NCBI GenBank assembly: GCA_947479815.1
Contig: CANKAT010000011.1
Span: forward strand, 1 to 59,407
Direction of reading: 5' to 3'
Source: Sphingobacteriaceae bacterium
Lineage (GTDB): Bacteria > Bacteroidota > Bacteroidia > Sphingobacteriales > Sphingobacteriaceae
Length of the DNA: 59,407 nt
The notes under the pieces are model-generated. The model saw nothing but the letters and a program-made list of their open reading frames with translations, made no database searches and had not been told where the DNA came from. Shown here piece by piece: positions 41,274-50,077 of this stretch. The first letter of the stretch is position 1; each line of letters opens with the position of its first letter. The position numbers and the translations under genes were made by a program.

Positions 41274-42344
41274 ATGGAGCAGAATTTTTACAATAGTCAA
41301 AATCCGGGTACAGAGAAACAGCCCAAAGCCGATCGCTCATTAATGTATATGGGTATCGTACTTGGTCTTGTTATTGTAATCTTGGGCTATCTCACTCTTT
41401 TTGTAGATGATGCGGCAAGTGTTTTTTCTACTAAAGAAGAAGCAAAGCTGGTTACAATAGAGAATAATTCAGATGTTATGAATGAGAATTCTACGATGGA
41501 TGATGAAGAGGTTAAAAAGTCATTGATCAAGTTTATCGAGGTTTTTTACACGGATCAGAAAAAGGGATATTTTGACCCACCGAGTTATTTTCCATCCATT
41601 ACCCGTACGTATTATAATTATCATAATTTAACCTATCAGAGAATTAAGGACATTCATTGGAAGCGAATGGCAGACAGAAAGAATTTTGATTTGAACTGGA
41701 TCGTTTCTACTCTTGATTTTGATCGAACTGGAAATGAATTAATTGCCACCTACTGGACCGTAGTTAGCTATTTTCAGCCTTCCCGCAATCAGGATGTGAC
41801 TGCAGATATACAATATGAAATGACCATTAATCAGGAAGGGAAGATCAGTTCATTAAGAGAGCTGGAAATAAAAAATCTTATAGAAACTCCCCATAACTCT
41901 TTAGTTGATACTTCTAGCAGTGTTGAAACCACAATTGGCTCTGATGTAAAATTATCTGATGATAAAATTCAGTCTGGTCCATCATCTGAGTCTGTAAATG
42001 AAGGATTAAGATATGAAGGGAAGCTGTATGATCTTGGAAATGTGGAGCTATCTCCAGAATATCAGGGTGGGCAAAAAGCACTACTTAAATTTTTGGCTTC
42101 TAAACTCAAGTATCCCGTACGTGCAAGAGACAACAAAATTCAGGGGAAAGTTTACATTGGTTTTATTGTAGAAAAGAACGGCAGCCTGACTGACTTCAAG
42201 GTGGTCAGGGGTATTGGTGCTGGTTGCGATGAAGAAGCTATACGCATACTTAAATTAAGCCCGATCTGGAAACCGGGTTATGTTAATGGAAAGCCAGTAA
42301 GAACTTCTTATACGCTACCTATAGCCTTTCAGTTAGGTATTTGA
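41274..42344 (+). CDS. TonB-family protein with extra N-terminal periplasmic region
   Basis: The 356-aa protein has a cytoplasmic start, one membrane segment (about 24-44) and a C-terminal TonB domain (about 262-354; YPVRARDNKIQGKVYIGFIVEKNGSLTDFKVVRG…CDEEAIRILKLSPIWKPG). Between them lies a region (about 75-200) with a helical-sandwich look that I do not recognise (KKSLIKFIEVFYTDQ…ATYWTVVSYFQ), in place of the usual proline-rich spacer. It may energise a TonB-dependent receptor or act as a peptidoglycan-spanning sensor. No ExbB/ExbD or receptor gene is nearby. It ends 2 nt from convergent mfd. Confidence 0.82.
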   Translation: MEQNFYNSQNPGTEKQPKADRSLMYMGIVLGLVIVILGYLTLFVDDAASVFSTKEEAKLVTIENNSDVMNENSTMDDEEVKKSLIKFIEVFYTDQKKGYFDPPSYFPSITRTYYNYHNLTYQRIKDIHWKRMADRKNFDLNWIVSTLDFDRTGNELIATYWTVVSYFQPSRNQDVTADIQYEMTINQEGKISSLRELEIKNLIETPHNSLVDTSSSVETTIGSDVKLSDDKIQSGPSSESVNEGLRYEGKLYDLGNVELSPEYQGGQKALLKFLASKLKYPVRARDNKIQGKVYIGFIVEKNGSLTDFKVVRGIGAGCDEEAIRILKLSPIWKPGYVNGKPVRTSYTLPIAFQLGI

Positions 42345-42346
42345 AA

Positions 42347-45300
42347 TTAATTACTATTGGGTGCTAATGCAATTTCCTGAAGCATTTCAATTGCAGTATC
42401 TAGCGTTTGAACATGTTCAATTGCTAAGCGTAGCGTGTTTTTGACCTCTTTCAGATTGCTGATTCTGGGATGGGCCTGCAAAAACGAAAGTACCTTGCCA
42501 AACTGTTCAGTTTCAAAATAAGCTGATTGCTTATTGGTGAGGAAATACCCCCTTAATACTCCGTTCTTAAATGAGATCTTTTCAAATCCAATCATTTTAC
42601 CGAGATTCTGTAGGCGCCAGGTATTGATCAGCTCAATTACCTGCTGTGGAACCGGTCCGAAGCGATCTGCCAATTTCTGTCTGAAAGCATCTAAAGCCAT
42701 CTCGTTTTCAATGTTTGATAGCTCGGTATATAAATTGTACCGTTCGGCAATATTGGTTACATATTCATCGGGTATCATTACCTCCAGATCAGTATCAACA
42801 TGGGTGAATGATATGAATGGCCTTAGTTTTTCATCACTGAACAGATTTTTGAACTCATCGTCTTTCAACTCCTGAATGGCTTCATCAAGAATTTTATGAT
42901 ACATCTCAAAACCAATTTCAGCAATGAATCCACTTTGTTCTGCTCCCAAAAGATTTCCGCTTCCGCGAATATCCAAATCACGCATAGCCACATTAAATCC
43001 GCTGCCCAGATCCGAAAACTCTTCTATGGCGCTCAGTCGTTTGCGTGCCTCATTGGTGAGTGTTGACAAGGGCGGACTTAAAAGATAGCAGAACGCTTTT
43101 TTGTTGGAACGCCCTACACGGCCGCGCATTTGATGCAGATCACTTAGGCCAAACATGTGTGCATGATTGATCAGAATAGTATTTGCATTGGCGATGTCTA
43201 ATCCCGCTTCAATAATTGTCGTCGCAACTAATACATCATACTCACCCCCAACAAATTTTAGCATCACATCTTCCAGTGCATCTCCTTCAAGTTGACCATG
43301 AGCTATTCCAATTCTAGCCTTTGGAACCAGTGTATTGATCAATCCGCCAAGCTGCATCAGGTCTTGAACCCTATTATGAATGAAAAAGATCTGCCCTCCA
43401 CGGTCAATCTCAAACTCTACAGCTTCTTTGATCAGCTTTTCGTTGAAAACATGAAGTTTGGTAACAACAGGTTGCCGGTTTGGCGGTGGAGTACTGATGA
43501 TACTCAAATCTCTTGCACCCATCAATGAAAAATGAAGTGTGCGTGGAATTGGTGTAGCCGTTAAGGTTAGGGTATCTACATTTGCTCTAAACTGCTTCAG
43601 TTTTTCTTTAACTCCCACCCCGAATTTTTGTTCCTCATCAATGATCAGCAGTCCCAGATCTTTAAATTTGACATCTTTACTCACAATTCTGTGTGTACCT
43701 ATGATAATATCAATCTTTCCTTGTGCAAGTTTTTCGAGGGTTTCTCTGATCTGTTTTGCTGATTTAAACCGGTTGATATAATCGATAGTACAAGGAAAAT
43801 CTTTTAGCCGCGAGGTGAAAGTTTTAAAATGCTGTAATGCCAGAATGGTAGTTGGAACTAGAATGGCTACTTGTTTGCTGTCTGTTACTGCTTTAAATGC
43901 TGCACGAATAGCGATCTCGGTTTTTCCAAATCCTACATCACCACATACTAGCCGGTCCATTGGGTGGGCTGATTCCATGTCTTTTTTTACATCTGCGGTA
44001 GCTTTTACTTGGTCGGGGGTATCTTCATAAATGAAAGATGCTTCTAGTTCGGTCTGTAGATAAGTATCAGGCAGAAATGCAGTTCCAGTCTGTGATTTTC
44101 TGATCGCGTAAAGTTTGATTAGATCGCGGGCAATGTCTTTAACTTTTTTTTTCGTGGTTTTCTTCAGCTTCTCCCAGGTATCTGTTCCAAGCTTATTCAT
44201 TTTTGGTACAGTTCCTTCTTTTCCCGAATACTTAGAGATGCGGTTCAGAGAATTGATATTTACATAAAGCAGATCATTATCAGCGTAAATCAGCCGTATC
44301 ATTTCCTGCGATCTGCCATTCACATCAACCTTCTCAAGTCCTGCATATTTACCAATTCCATGGTCTATATGCGTAATAAAATCACCGGGCTTTAAATCGC
44401 GAAGTTCTTTTAGGGTAATTGCCTGACTACGGATATAACCCTTTTTTAATTTGTATTTGTAATATCTGTCGAAGATCTGATGATCGGTATAGCAGGCTAA
44501 TTTTTGCCCATGGTCAATAAAGCCTTCCCTTAACGACAAGTGAATTGGTTTGAATTGAATTCCAGCTTTTAAATCTTCAAATATGCTGTATAAACGCTCT
44601 ATCTGTTTTGTTGAATCGGTGAAGATCAGGTTTTCGACACCCGATTTTTCATTTTCTTTGAAGTTATGAATGAGCAGATTAAAATCTTTGTTGAATGAGG
44701 GCTGGGGTTTTGTATCGAAGTGAATGGTTTCATCTGCTTCGTAAAAAAACTGTTTACCAAACTCAATCAGATCAAAATCTTTAAGCTGGTCAGCCAGCAT
44801 TTTTTCATCTGTGAAGTTAAATTTTGGATCGATCCATTGCGGGTTTTGCTTTTTATCTTCAGCAGCTAATGCCTTCCAGAATTCTACCGCTTTTTTAAAT
44901 CCCGTTTTTACAATGTCAAGTGTGAATTCTACATCTTTAAACCAGATGATGCTATCCTGATCAATGTATTCAAGAAGGGATATGTTATGGTCTGTTAGAA
45001 ATTTCGACTGAACATTGGGCACAACGGTAATGCTTTTTACCTGTTCAACCGAAAGCTGATTTTCAATTTCAAAGGTTCGTATACTTTCAATATAATCAGC
45101 AAAAAACTCGATCCGGTATGGAAGGTCATGTGAAAAAGAAAAGATATCTACAATGCCTCCCCTGACTGAAAACTGTCCAGGTTCATAAACAAAATCAACA
45201 CGTTCAAATTCATATTCGATCAGAAATTCATTGATGAATTCAATACTTAGTTTGTTTGCTACAGAAATTTCGAGCGTGTTTTTTTCAAGTGCCTGCCGGT

Positions 45301-45703
45301 CAATGACTTTTTCTGCTAAGGCCTCTGGATAGGTAACTATTATTTTTCCGAATTCACTGGCATGATTCAGTTCGTTTAAAACTTCGGCACGCTGCAAAAC
45401 ATGGTTGCTGTCGACCTGGGTAAATTCAAATGATTTTCTGAATGATGAGGGAAAAAACAAAACTTCTTTTTCAAGCAGACTTTCAAGGTCGCTTAAAAAA
45501 TAGGCCGCCTCTTCACGTTCTGGTAGCACAAAGATCATGTGCTTATGAAGTAAAAAATACGCAGCTATCGCAATGACCGAATCACTTGACCCGATAAGAC
45601 CTTTTAAATGAACCCGAGTTTTTCTACCTTTATTAAGGCTTTCTGCCAGGATGGCTATGCGGGGGTCCGATTTATACTGAATTAAAATATCCCGAATATT
45701 CAC
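42347..45703 (-). CDS. mfd: Transcription-repair coupling factor
   Basis: Mfd removes RNA polymerase stalled at DNA damage and recruits UvrA. The 1118-aa length is normal. The N-terminal UvrB-homology region is followed by the RNA polymerase-interacting domain (DFITHIDHGIGKYAGLE), then the RecG-like translocase: Walker A GDVGFGKTE, DEEQ box LLIIDEEQKFG, TATPIPRT, and HNRVQDL in the second lobe, and RGRVGRSNKKAFCYLL. The C-terminal TRCF domain is complete. It stands alone, with a -7 element (45720-45727) just upstream. Confidence 0.97.
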   Translation of the reverse strand: MNIRDILIQYKSDPRIAILAESLNKGRKTRVHLKGLIGSSDSVIAIAAYFLLHKHMIFVLPEREEAAYFLSDLESLLEKEVLFFPSSFRKSFEFTQVDSNHVLQRAEVLNELNHASEFGKIIVTYPEALAEKVIDRQALEKNTLEISVANKLSIEFINEFLIEYEFERVDFVYEPGQFSVRGGIVDIFSFSHDLPYRIEFFADYIESIRTFEIENQLSVEQVKSITVVPNVQSKFLTDHNISLLEYIDQDSIIWFKDVEFTLDIVKTGFKKAVEFWKALAAEDKKQNPQWIDPKFNFTDEKMLADQLKDFDLIEFGKQFFYEADETIHFDTKPQPSFNKDFNLLIHNFKENEKSGVENLIFTDSTKQIERLYSIFEDLKAGIQFKPIHLSLREGFIDHGQKLACYTDHQIFDRYYKYKLKKGYIRSQAITLKELRDLKPGDFITHIDHGIGKYAGLEKVDVNGRSQEMIRLIYADNDLLYVNINSLNRISKYSGKEGTVPKMNKLGTDTWEKLKKTTKKKVKDIARDLIKLYAIRKSQTGTAFLPDTYLQTELEASFIYEDTPDQVKATADVKKDMESAHPMDRLVCGDVGFGKTEIAIRAAFKAVTDSKQVAILVPTTILALQHFKTFTSRLKDFPCTIDYINRFKSAKQIRETLEKLAQGKIDIIIGTHRIVSKDVKFKDLGLLIIDEEQKFGVGVKEKLKQFRANVDTLTLTATPIPRTLHFSLMGARDLSIISTPPPNRQPVVTKLHVFNEKLIKEAVEFEIDRGGQIFFIHNRVQDLMQLGGLINTLVPKARIGIAHGQLEGDALEDVMLKFVGGEYDVLVATTIIEAGLDIANANTILINHAHMFGLSDLHQMRGRVGRSNKKAFCYLLSPPLSTLTNEARKRLSAIEEFSDLGSGFNVAMRDLDIRGSGNLLGAEQSGFIAEIGFEMYHKILDEAIQELKDDEFKNLFSDEKLRPFISFTHVDTDLEVMIPDEYVTNIAERYNLYTELSNIENEMALDAFRQKLADRFGPVPQQVIELINTWRLQNLGKMIGFEKISFKNGVLRGYFLTNKQSAYFETEQFGKVLSFLQAHPRISNLKEVKNTLRLAIEHVQTLDTAIEMLQEIALAPNSN

Positions 45704-45719
45704 GCCCTAATTTTCAATT

Positions 45720-45727
45720 CAAATATA
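45720..45727 (-). promoter_or_regulatory. Candidate -7 element of mfd
   Basis: Minus-strand TATATTTG matches TAnnTTTG and would start transcription about 13 nt before the mfd start codon. No -33 box was found at 19-21 nt. Confidence 0.4.
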
Positions 45728-45837
45728 CTATTTAGGTGACAAATATTTTTCGTGGAGGTTTAATTGAATGTATTTCTGCCTAATAAATTCATGCTAAATC
45801 GTAATTTGGCCAAAGCAAAAAATCAGAGTAACATAGT

Positions 45838-46170
45838 ATGAATTCGTTACTCTTAATAATTCAAGAGAATCAGATGCTAAAAAAAATACCTTTAGAATTA
45901 TTGGTTTGGACAGGAGCTTTATTGTTCCTTGCATTTACTAAGACCTCTGGTATTTCACACGCTTCTTTATGTCCCCTTGACATTTTGGGTTTGGATTGGT
46001 GTCCTGGATGCGGATTGGGCCGGTCAATGAGGTACATGCTTCAGGGAGATCCCCTAGGTTCATTCAATCAGCATTGGTTTGGAATTCCGGCATTAATTAT
46101 CCTGATTTACAGAATCATACAATTATTAAATAATTTCATTATAAATTTAGATAAACCAATACAGTTTTAA
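45838..46170 (+). CDS. DUF2752 membrane protein
   Basis: The 110-aa protein has two membrane segments (about 20-37 and 83-102) around the DUF2752 signature LDWCPGCGLGRSMRYMLQGD, with a CxxC that could bind metal or form a disulfide. The function of the family is unknown. The next gene, a TM2 protein, starts 1 nt after its stop. The start may be the second Met (about 45874), which would shorten the N-terminus by 12 residues. It is the first gene of a five-gene plus-strand operon ending at 48640. Confidence 0.85.
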   Translation: MNSLLLIIQENQMLKKIPLELLVWTGALLFLAFTKTSGISHASLCPLDILGLDWCPGCGLGRSMRYMLQGDPLGSFNQHWFGIPALIILIYRIIQLLNNFIINLDKPIQF

Positions 46171-46171
46171 T

Positions 46172-46549
46172 ATGGAAAGAGACCCGCTAGTTATTTTAAA
46201 GGGCATGAGCCCAGATGAATACGCTTATTTGAGGCAGATTTTAACTGAAATGAATGAGCGGCAGTCTCAGAACTTTGTGGCATTTTATTCTACCCGTCGC
46301 AAAGATCCTCAAGAAATTCTTCTTTTCACATTACTTGGCTTTTTGGGTATTGCCGGAATACAGCGTTTTATTGTTGGCAATATAGGTATGGGCATTCTGT
46401 ATATACTGACAGCTGGTTTATGTTTTATTGGGACAATAGTTGATACTATTAATCATAAAGCTCTGACCTTTGAGCATAACCGTAAGGCCGCAAATGAGTG
46501 TGCACTTCTAGTCAAAATGATGGACAATCCACCCCTGAATTCAATTTAA
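46172..46549 (+). CDS. TM2-domain protein
   Basis: The 125-aa protein has a cytoplasmic N-terminal part (about 1-48) and a TM2 domain: two membrane helices joined by a short turn, with LLFTLLGFLGIAGIQRFIVGNIGMGILYILTAGLCFIGTIVDTI carrying the family's Gly-rich first helix and the basic RF motif in the loop. TM2 proteins are small membrane proteins of unknown role; pairing with DUF2752 is recurrent. It is sandwiched by 1- and 3-nt spacers, so translation is probably coupled. Confidence 0.9.
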   Translation: MERDPLVILKGMSPDEYAYLRQILTEMNERQSQNFVAFYSTRRKDPQEILLFTLLGFLGIAGIQRFIVGNIGMGILYILTAGLCFIGTIVDTINHKALTFEHNRKAANECALLVKMMDNPPLNSI

Positions 46550-46552
46550 TTT

Positions 46553-46780
46553 ATGAATAGCGGGACTGGAAAGATCCTCATATTGTCTGGACTTCTACTA
46601 TTTTTTATTGGATTACTGATCTATTTTTTTCACGATAAATTGAGCTGGATAGGAAATTTGCCCGGAGATTTGAAGATTGAGCGGCCAGGCTTCAGACTTT
46701 ATTCTCCTTTTACCACAATGATCTTGTTCAGCATTCTAATCAGTCTGATCATCCGGATTTGGAGCTGGATAAACAAATAG
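46553..46780 (+). CDS. DUF2905 small membrane protein
   Basis: The 75-aa protein has two membrane helices (about 7-26 and 54-72) linked by the DUF2905 signature LSWIGNLPGDLKIERPGFRLYSPFTTMI. The family is widespread but unstudied. The 3-nt spacer before it and the 13-nt spacer after it place it in the middle of the DUF2752-to-zinc ribbon operon. Confidence 0.9.
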   Translation: MNSGTGKILILSGLLLFFIGLLIYFFHDKLSWIGNLPGDLKIERPGFRLYSPFTTMILFSILISLIIRIWSWINK

Positions 46781-46793
46781 GGTATCTTTGAAT

Positions 46794-47891
46794 ATGAAAT
46801 TAAGAGAATTAAGCTCTTTTCTTGAAGAGATCGCACCATTGTCCTATCAGGAAGACTATGATAATTCGGGTCTTATTGTGGGCAATCAGGATATGGAACT
46901 ATCGGCTGCACTGATCTCATTAGATTGCACAGAGTCCGTTATTGATGAAGCCATTCAGCTGGGTTTCAATCTGATTATTTCTCACCATCCCATTGTTTTC
47001 AAGGGCCTTAAAAAGTTTAATGGAAATAGCTATGTGGAACGGGTGGTGATGAAAGCAATTAAACATGATATTGCCATTTATGCGATACACACAAATTTGG
47101 ATCATATTCTGCAAGGCGTAAACAAGAAAATATGTGAAAAGCTGGATATCCGAAATGCTAGCATTTTGAAAGTTAAAGAAGGTTTACTTAAAAAATTGGT
47201 CACTTTTTGTCCCATTGCAGCTGCAGACAATGTGCGCAATGCACTTTTTGAAGCTGGTGCTGGAATGATTGGAAATTATTCGGAATGCAGTTTTAATGCA
47301 GAGGGTACCGGTACTTTTAAGGCTGGTATTGGTTCTGATCCACATGTTGGTGAAATTGGTAAGCAACACCATGAAGCAGAAGTAAGGATTGAGGTGATCT
47401 ATCCAGTAAATATGGAGCGAGTGATCATTGCTTCGCTGCATGCGGTGCATCCTTACGAAGAAGTTGCCTATGACATTTATCCCTTAACTAATGGTTTTCA
47501 AGAAGTTGGATCAGGAATGATAGGCAATCTTGAATCAGATTGGGATGAGCTGGAATTTTTGAAATTTGTTAAAGAAAAATTGGGTGCCAAGGTTATTCGT
47601 CATACCGAATTGAGATCAAAAAAAATCAGGAGAGTAGCGGTTTGCGGTGGTTCTGGGAGTTTTCTCTTGCAAAATGCACTCAATGCTGGGGCAGACATTT
47701 TTATCAGTGCAGATTTTAAATATCATGAGTTTTTTGACGCTGAAGGAAAATTAATTATTGCCGATGTTGGACATTTTGAAAGTGAGCAGTTTACACAGGA
47801 ATTATTGTTGGAATTAATTACAGAAAAATTTTGTAACTTTGCCCTCCGTTTAACATCACAGAACACAAACCCCATAAATTATTTGATTTAA
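46794..47891 (+). CDS. Nif3-like dinuclear metal-binding protein (DUF34)
   Basis: The 365-aa cytoplasmic protein has the two halves of the NIF3 fold, with metal ligands in ISHHPIVFKGLKKF, and the second set in FISADFKYHEFFDAEGKLIIADVGHFESEQF. The middle (about 125-235) is the PII/CutA-like insertion found in longer homologues (MIGNYSECSFNAEGTGTFK). It is an established family called GTP cyclohydrolase 1 type 2 by homology only; the true activity is unknown. The ATG at 46794 was preferred to an in-frame TTG two codons upstream. Its stop overlaps the ATG of the zinc ribbon gene. Confidence 0.92.
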   Translation: MKLRELSSFLEEIAPLSYQEDYDNSGLIVGNQDMELSAALISLDCTESVIDEAIQLGFNLIISHHPIVFKGLKKFNGNSYVERVVMKAIKHDIAIYAIHTNLDHILQGVNKKICEKLDIRNASILKVKEGLLKKLVTFCPIAAADNVRNALFEAGAGMIGNYSECSFNAEGTGTFKAGIGSDPHVGEIGKQHHEAEVRIEVIYPVNMERVIIASLHAVHPYEEVAYDIYPLTNGFQEVGSGMIGNLESDWDELEFLKFVKEKLGAKVIRHTELRSKKIRRVAVCGGSGSFLLQNALNAGADIFISADFKYHEFFDAEGKLIIADVGHFESEQFTQELLLELITEKFCNFALRLTSQNTNPINYLI

Positions 47892-48640
47892 TGGAACAAT
47901 CAGTAGAAGAGAAATTAAAAGCATTATTCGAACTTCAGACCCTTCACACACAGATCGATAAGATCCGTCAAACAAGAGGTGAACTTCCAATGGAGGTAGC
48001 AGACCTTGAAGATGAAGTTGCAGGTTTAGAGACCCGGATACAGAAAATAAAGGCAGAGCTTGATGAACTTGAGGATTCGATCGTAACTCGTAAGAACATG
48101 ATCAAAGATGCTCTTGCTGCTACAAAGAAGTATGACGATCAACTTAAGGACGTTAAGAATAACCGTGAATACGATGCGATCTCTAAAGAGGTTGAAATTC
48201 AGGGTTTAGAAATCCAGGTTTCTGAGAAAAAGATTAAAGAATTTTCATTCGATATTCAGAACAAAACTGAGATCTATGAAAAAGCCTTAGCTGTTATTAC
48301 TGAGCGTAAAAAAGATCTTGAGTTAAAGAAAGCTGAATTAGATACGATTACTGCTGAAACTGAGAAAGATGAAGTAAGTATCCAAGCAAAAGCTGAAGTA
48401 GCTGAAAAACATATTGAGGAACGTCTTTTGATCGCCTATCACCGTTTGCGAAAAAATGCAAAAAACGGACTTGCAGTAGTTACCATTAAGCGTGATTCAT
48501 GTTCAGGATGTTTTAATCAGATACCCCCACAAAGACAATTAGATATCCGTCAGCGTAAGCGTATTATTGTATGTGAGCATTGCGGCAGAATTGTTGTTGA
48601 CGAAGGTTATGCTGAAGAAGTAGTACCAGCAGCTGTTTAA
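47891..48640 (+). CDS. Coiled-coil C4-type zinc ribbon protein
   Basis: The 249-aa protein is a helical hairpin (about 10-190, heptad-rich) with a C-terminal zinc ribbon: CSGCFNQIPPQRQLDIRQRKRIIVCEHCGRIVV, whose cysteines at both ends bind zinc (kept here as CSGC and CEHC). It fits the CT398/HP0958-like family; the Helicobacter member is a chaperone of RpoN and flagellin mRNA, but Bacteroidota members are not characterised. It shares a 1-nt overlap with the Nif3-like gene, a pairing that recurs widely and suggests a joint function. A terminator follows. Confidence 0.92.
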   Translation: MEQSVEEKLKALFELQTLHTQIDKIRQTRGELPMEVADLEDEVAGLETRIQKIKAELDELEDSIVTRKNMIKDALAATKKYDDQLKDVKNNREYDAISKEVEIQGLEIQVSEKKIKEFSFDIQNKTEIYEKALAVITERKKDLELKKAELDTITAETEKDEVSIQAKAEVAEKHIEERLLIAYHRLRKNAKNGLAVVTIKRDSCSGCFNQIPPQRQLDIRQRKRIIVCEHCGRIVVDEGYAEEVVPAAV

Positions 48641-48660
48641 GCTTCTTTTAGAATAGTATT

Positions 48661-48689
48661 AAGCGATCAAAACCTGATCGCTTTTTTTT
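48661..48689 (+). terminator. Rho-independent terminator of the DUF2752-zinc ribbon operon
   Basis: AAGCGATCA pairs with TGATCGCTT around an AAACC loop and is followed by a T-tract. It starts 20 nt after the stop codon of the last gene. Confidence 0.9.
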
Positions 48690-48764
48690 GCTTTATGGTC
48701 TATGATAAGAATAAACCTAAATCTATTTGGGAATTATATAAATATGGACCTACAACTGCGCTAG

Positions 48765-49841
48765 TTAAAAGCGATAAACCATAGAGTTTATATTCATCCC
48801 CGCACCAACCGAAGTAAAAACAACCGTATCCCCCTTGTTGATTTGGTGCCCATCTAGTTTGTTTTTCAAAATTAAATCCAATAATGTTGGAACCGTTGCT
48901 ACTGAGCTGTTACCAAAATTTGCAATAGTCATAGGCATCACATCCATTGGTGTATCTGTAATTCCATTCAATTTGAACAGCCTTTTAAGAATAGCCTCAT
49001 CCATTTTTCCGTTTGCCTGATGAACCAGTACTTTTTTAACATCCCGCACATCAGTACCTGATTTGTCAAGTGTTTGCTGAATAACAAGAGGAACATTTTT
49101 TAAGGCATATTCATATATTTTTCGGCCATCCATTTTTATGAATTGATCGTCTGTTATGAGATCGGGATTGCTGGATCCACCTGAATAAAGATAGTAGGCT
49201 TCTGCTGAGGTATGAGTTTGTGTTTTATGTGCTAATATCCCTTCATTTTCTGTTATTCTTCCTTCTAGGATGGTTGCACCAGAACCGTCGGCATAGATCA
49301 TACTGTCTCTGTCATGGGGGTCTGTAACTCTAGATAAGGTTTCTGTCCCAATAACAAGTACCCGTTTAGCATCACCTGAGCGGATATAATAATCAGCCTG
49401 TATCATTCCCTGCAACCATCCCGGACAACCGAAAGGAAGATCATAGGCTACACAATCCGGGTTTTTTATTCCCAATTTATGCTTTATCCTTGATCCCAGA
49501 GTTGGAAGTACATCTACACGAGTACTTCCCGGTGCAATATCTCCAAAGTTGTGTGCAACAATGATATAATCTAAAGTTTCAGGATCAATAGCAGAACTTT
49601 CAATAGCGTTTAAAGCCGCAAAATACCCTAAATCAGAGGCCATATGCTCTTTATTTGCATAACGGCGCTCCTCAATTTCGGTGATGTCTTGAAATTTTTG
49701 TATCACTTCAGAATTCTCACGTGAAATGGCTTCGCCATTTTTTTCGAAAAAACGATGTTCTAAAAAGTCAGTGTTTGAAATGATATTTACAGGTACAAAA
49801 CTACCTGTCCCTACGATTATAGACTTGATACTAGTGCTCAT
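48765..49841 (-). CDS. 3-oxoacyl-ACP synthase III family protein (FabH-like paralogue)
   Basis: The 358-aa protein has the thiolase fold with the KAS III triad: C139 in LPFGCPGWLQG, H274 in VLVHQANGK and N311 in FGNSSVATVP, and the C-terminal GAGMNINSMVYRF. It is longer than housekeeping FabH (about 317 aa) and has an extended N-terminal half, so it is more likely a paralogue acting in specialised fatty acid or resorcinol-type lipid synthesis; related DarB-like enzymes exist in Bacteroidota. There is no aromatase, acyl carrier protein or other biosynthetic gene next to it, so the product is unknown. It stands alone. Confidence 0.82.
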   Translation of the reverse strand: MSTSIKSIIVGTGSFVPVNIISNTDFLEHRFFEKNGEAISRENSEVIQKFQDITEIEERRYANKEHMASDLGYFAALNAIESSAIDPETLDYIIVAHNFGDIAPGSTRVDVLPTLGSRIKHKLGIKNPDCVAYDLPFGCPGWLQGMIQADYYIRSGDAKRVLVIGTETLSRVTDPHDRDSMIYADGSGATILEGRITENEGILAHKTQTHTSAEAYYLYSGGSSNPDLITDDQFIKMDGRKIYEYALKNVPLVIQQTLDKSGTDVRDVKKVLVHQANGKMDEAILKRLFKLNGITDTPMDVMPMTIANFGNSSVATVPTLLDLILKNKLDGHQINKGDTVVFTSVGAGMNINSMVYRF

Positions 49842-49900
49842 TAAAAGAAATTATACGGAATACTATATTGGTTTATTGTATTAAAGGTACATATTCTTTT

Positions 49901-49908
49901 CAAATTTA
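49901..49908 (-). promoter_or_regulatory. Candidate -7 element of the KAS III-like gene
   Basis: Minus-strand TAAATTTG matches the -7 consensus about 60 nt before the start codon. No -33 box was found. Confidence 0.35.
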
Positions 49909-50015
49909 GTATCTCATCCCTAAAATAGGCGCTATTGATTTTTATCATTGATAGAAAATACGCATATCAACAGGTTCTTTCATATTAAACCTTCAGCACC
50001 TTATAAATATTTATG

Positions 50016-50023
50016 TACTTTTG
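50016..50023 (+). promoter_or_regulatory. Candidate -7 element of the small CGHC protein gene
   Basis: TACTTTTG matches TAnnTTTG about 55 nt before the start codon at 50078. No -33 box was found. Confidence 0.35.
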
Positions 50024-50077
50024 TTTATCTATTGTATTTGGAAGAAAATCGTAAAGATTTAATTTTTCAATTTTTTT

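Noticed and set aside
49712-49730. CACGTG in a third possible parS site
   Set aside because: Only the CACGTG core and a few flanking bases match, and it lies inside the KAS III-like coding sequence. It is probably chance.
48765-49841. KAS III-like gene as the core of a biosynthetic gene cluster
   Set aside because: No aromatase, acyl carrier protein, ketosynthase partner or transporter is adjacent. A single gene does not make a cluster.
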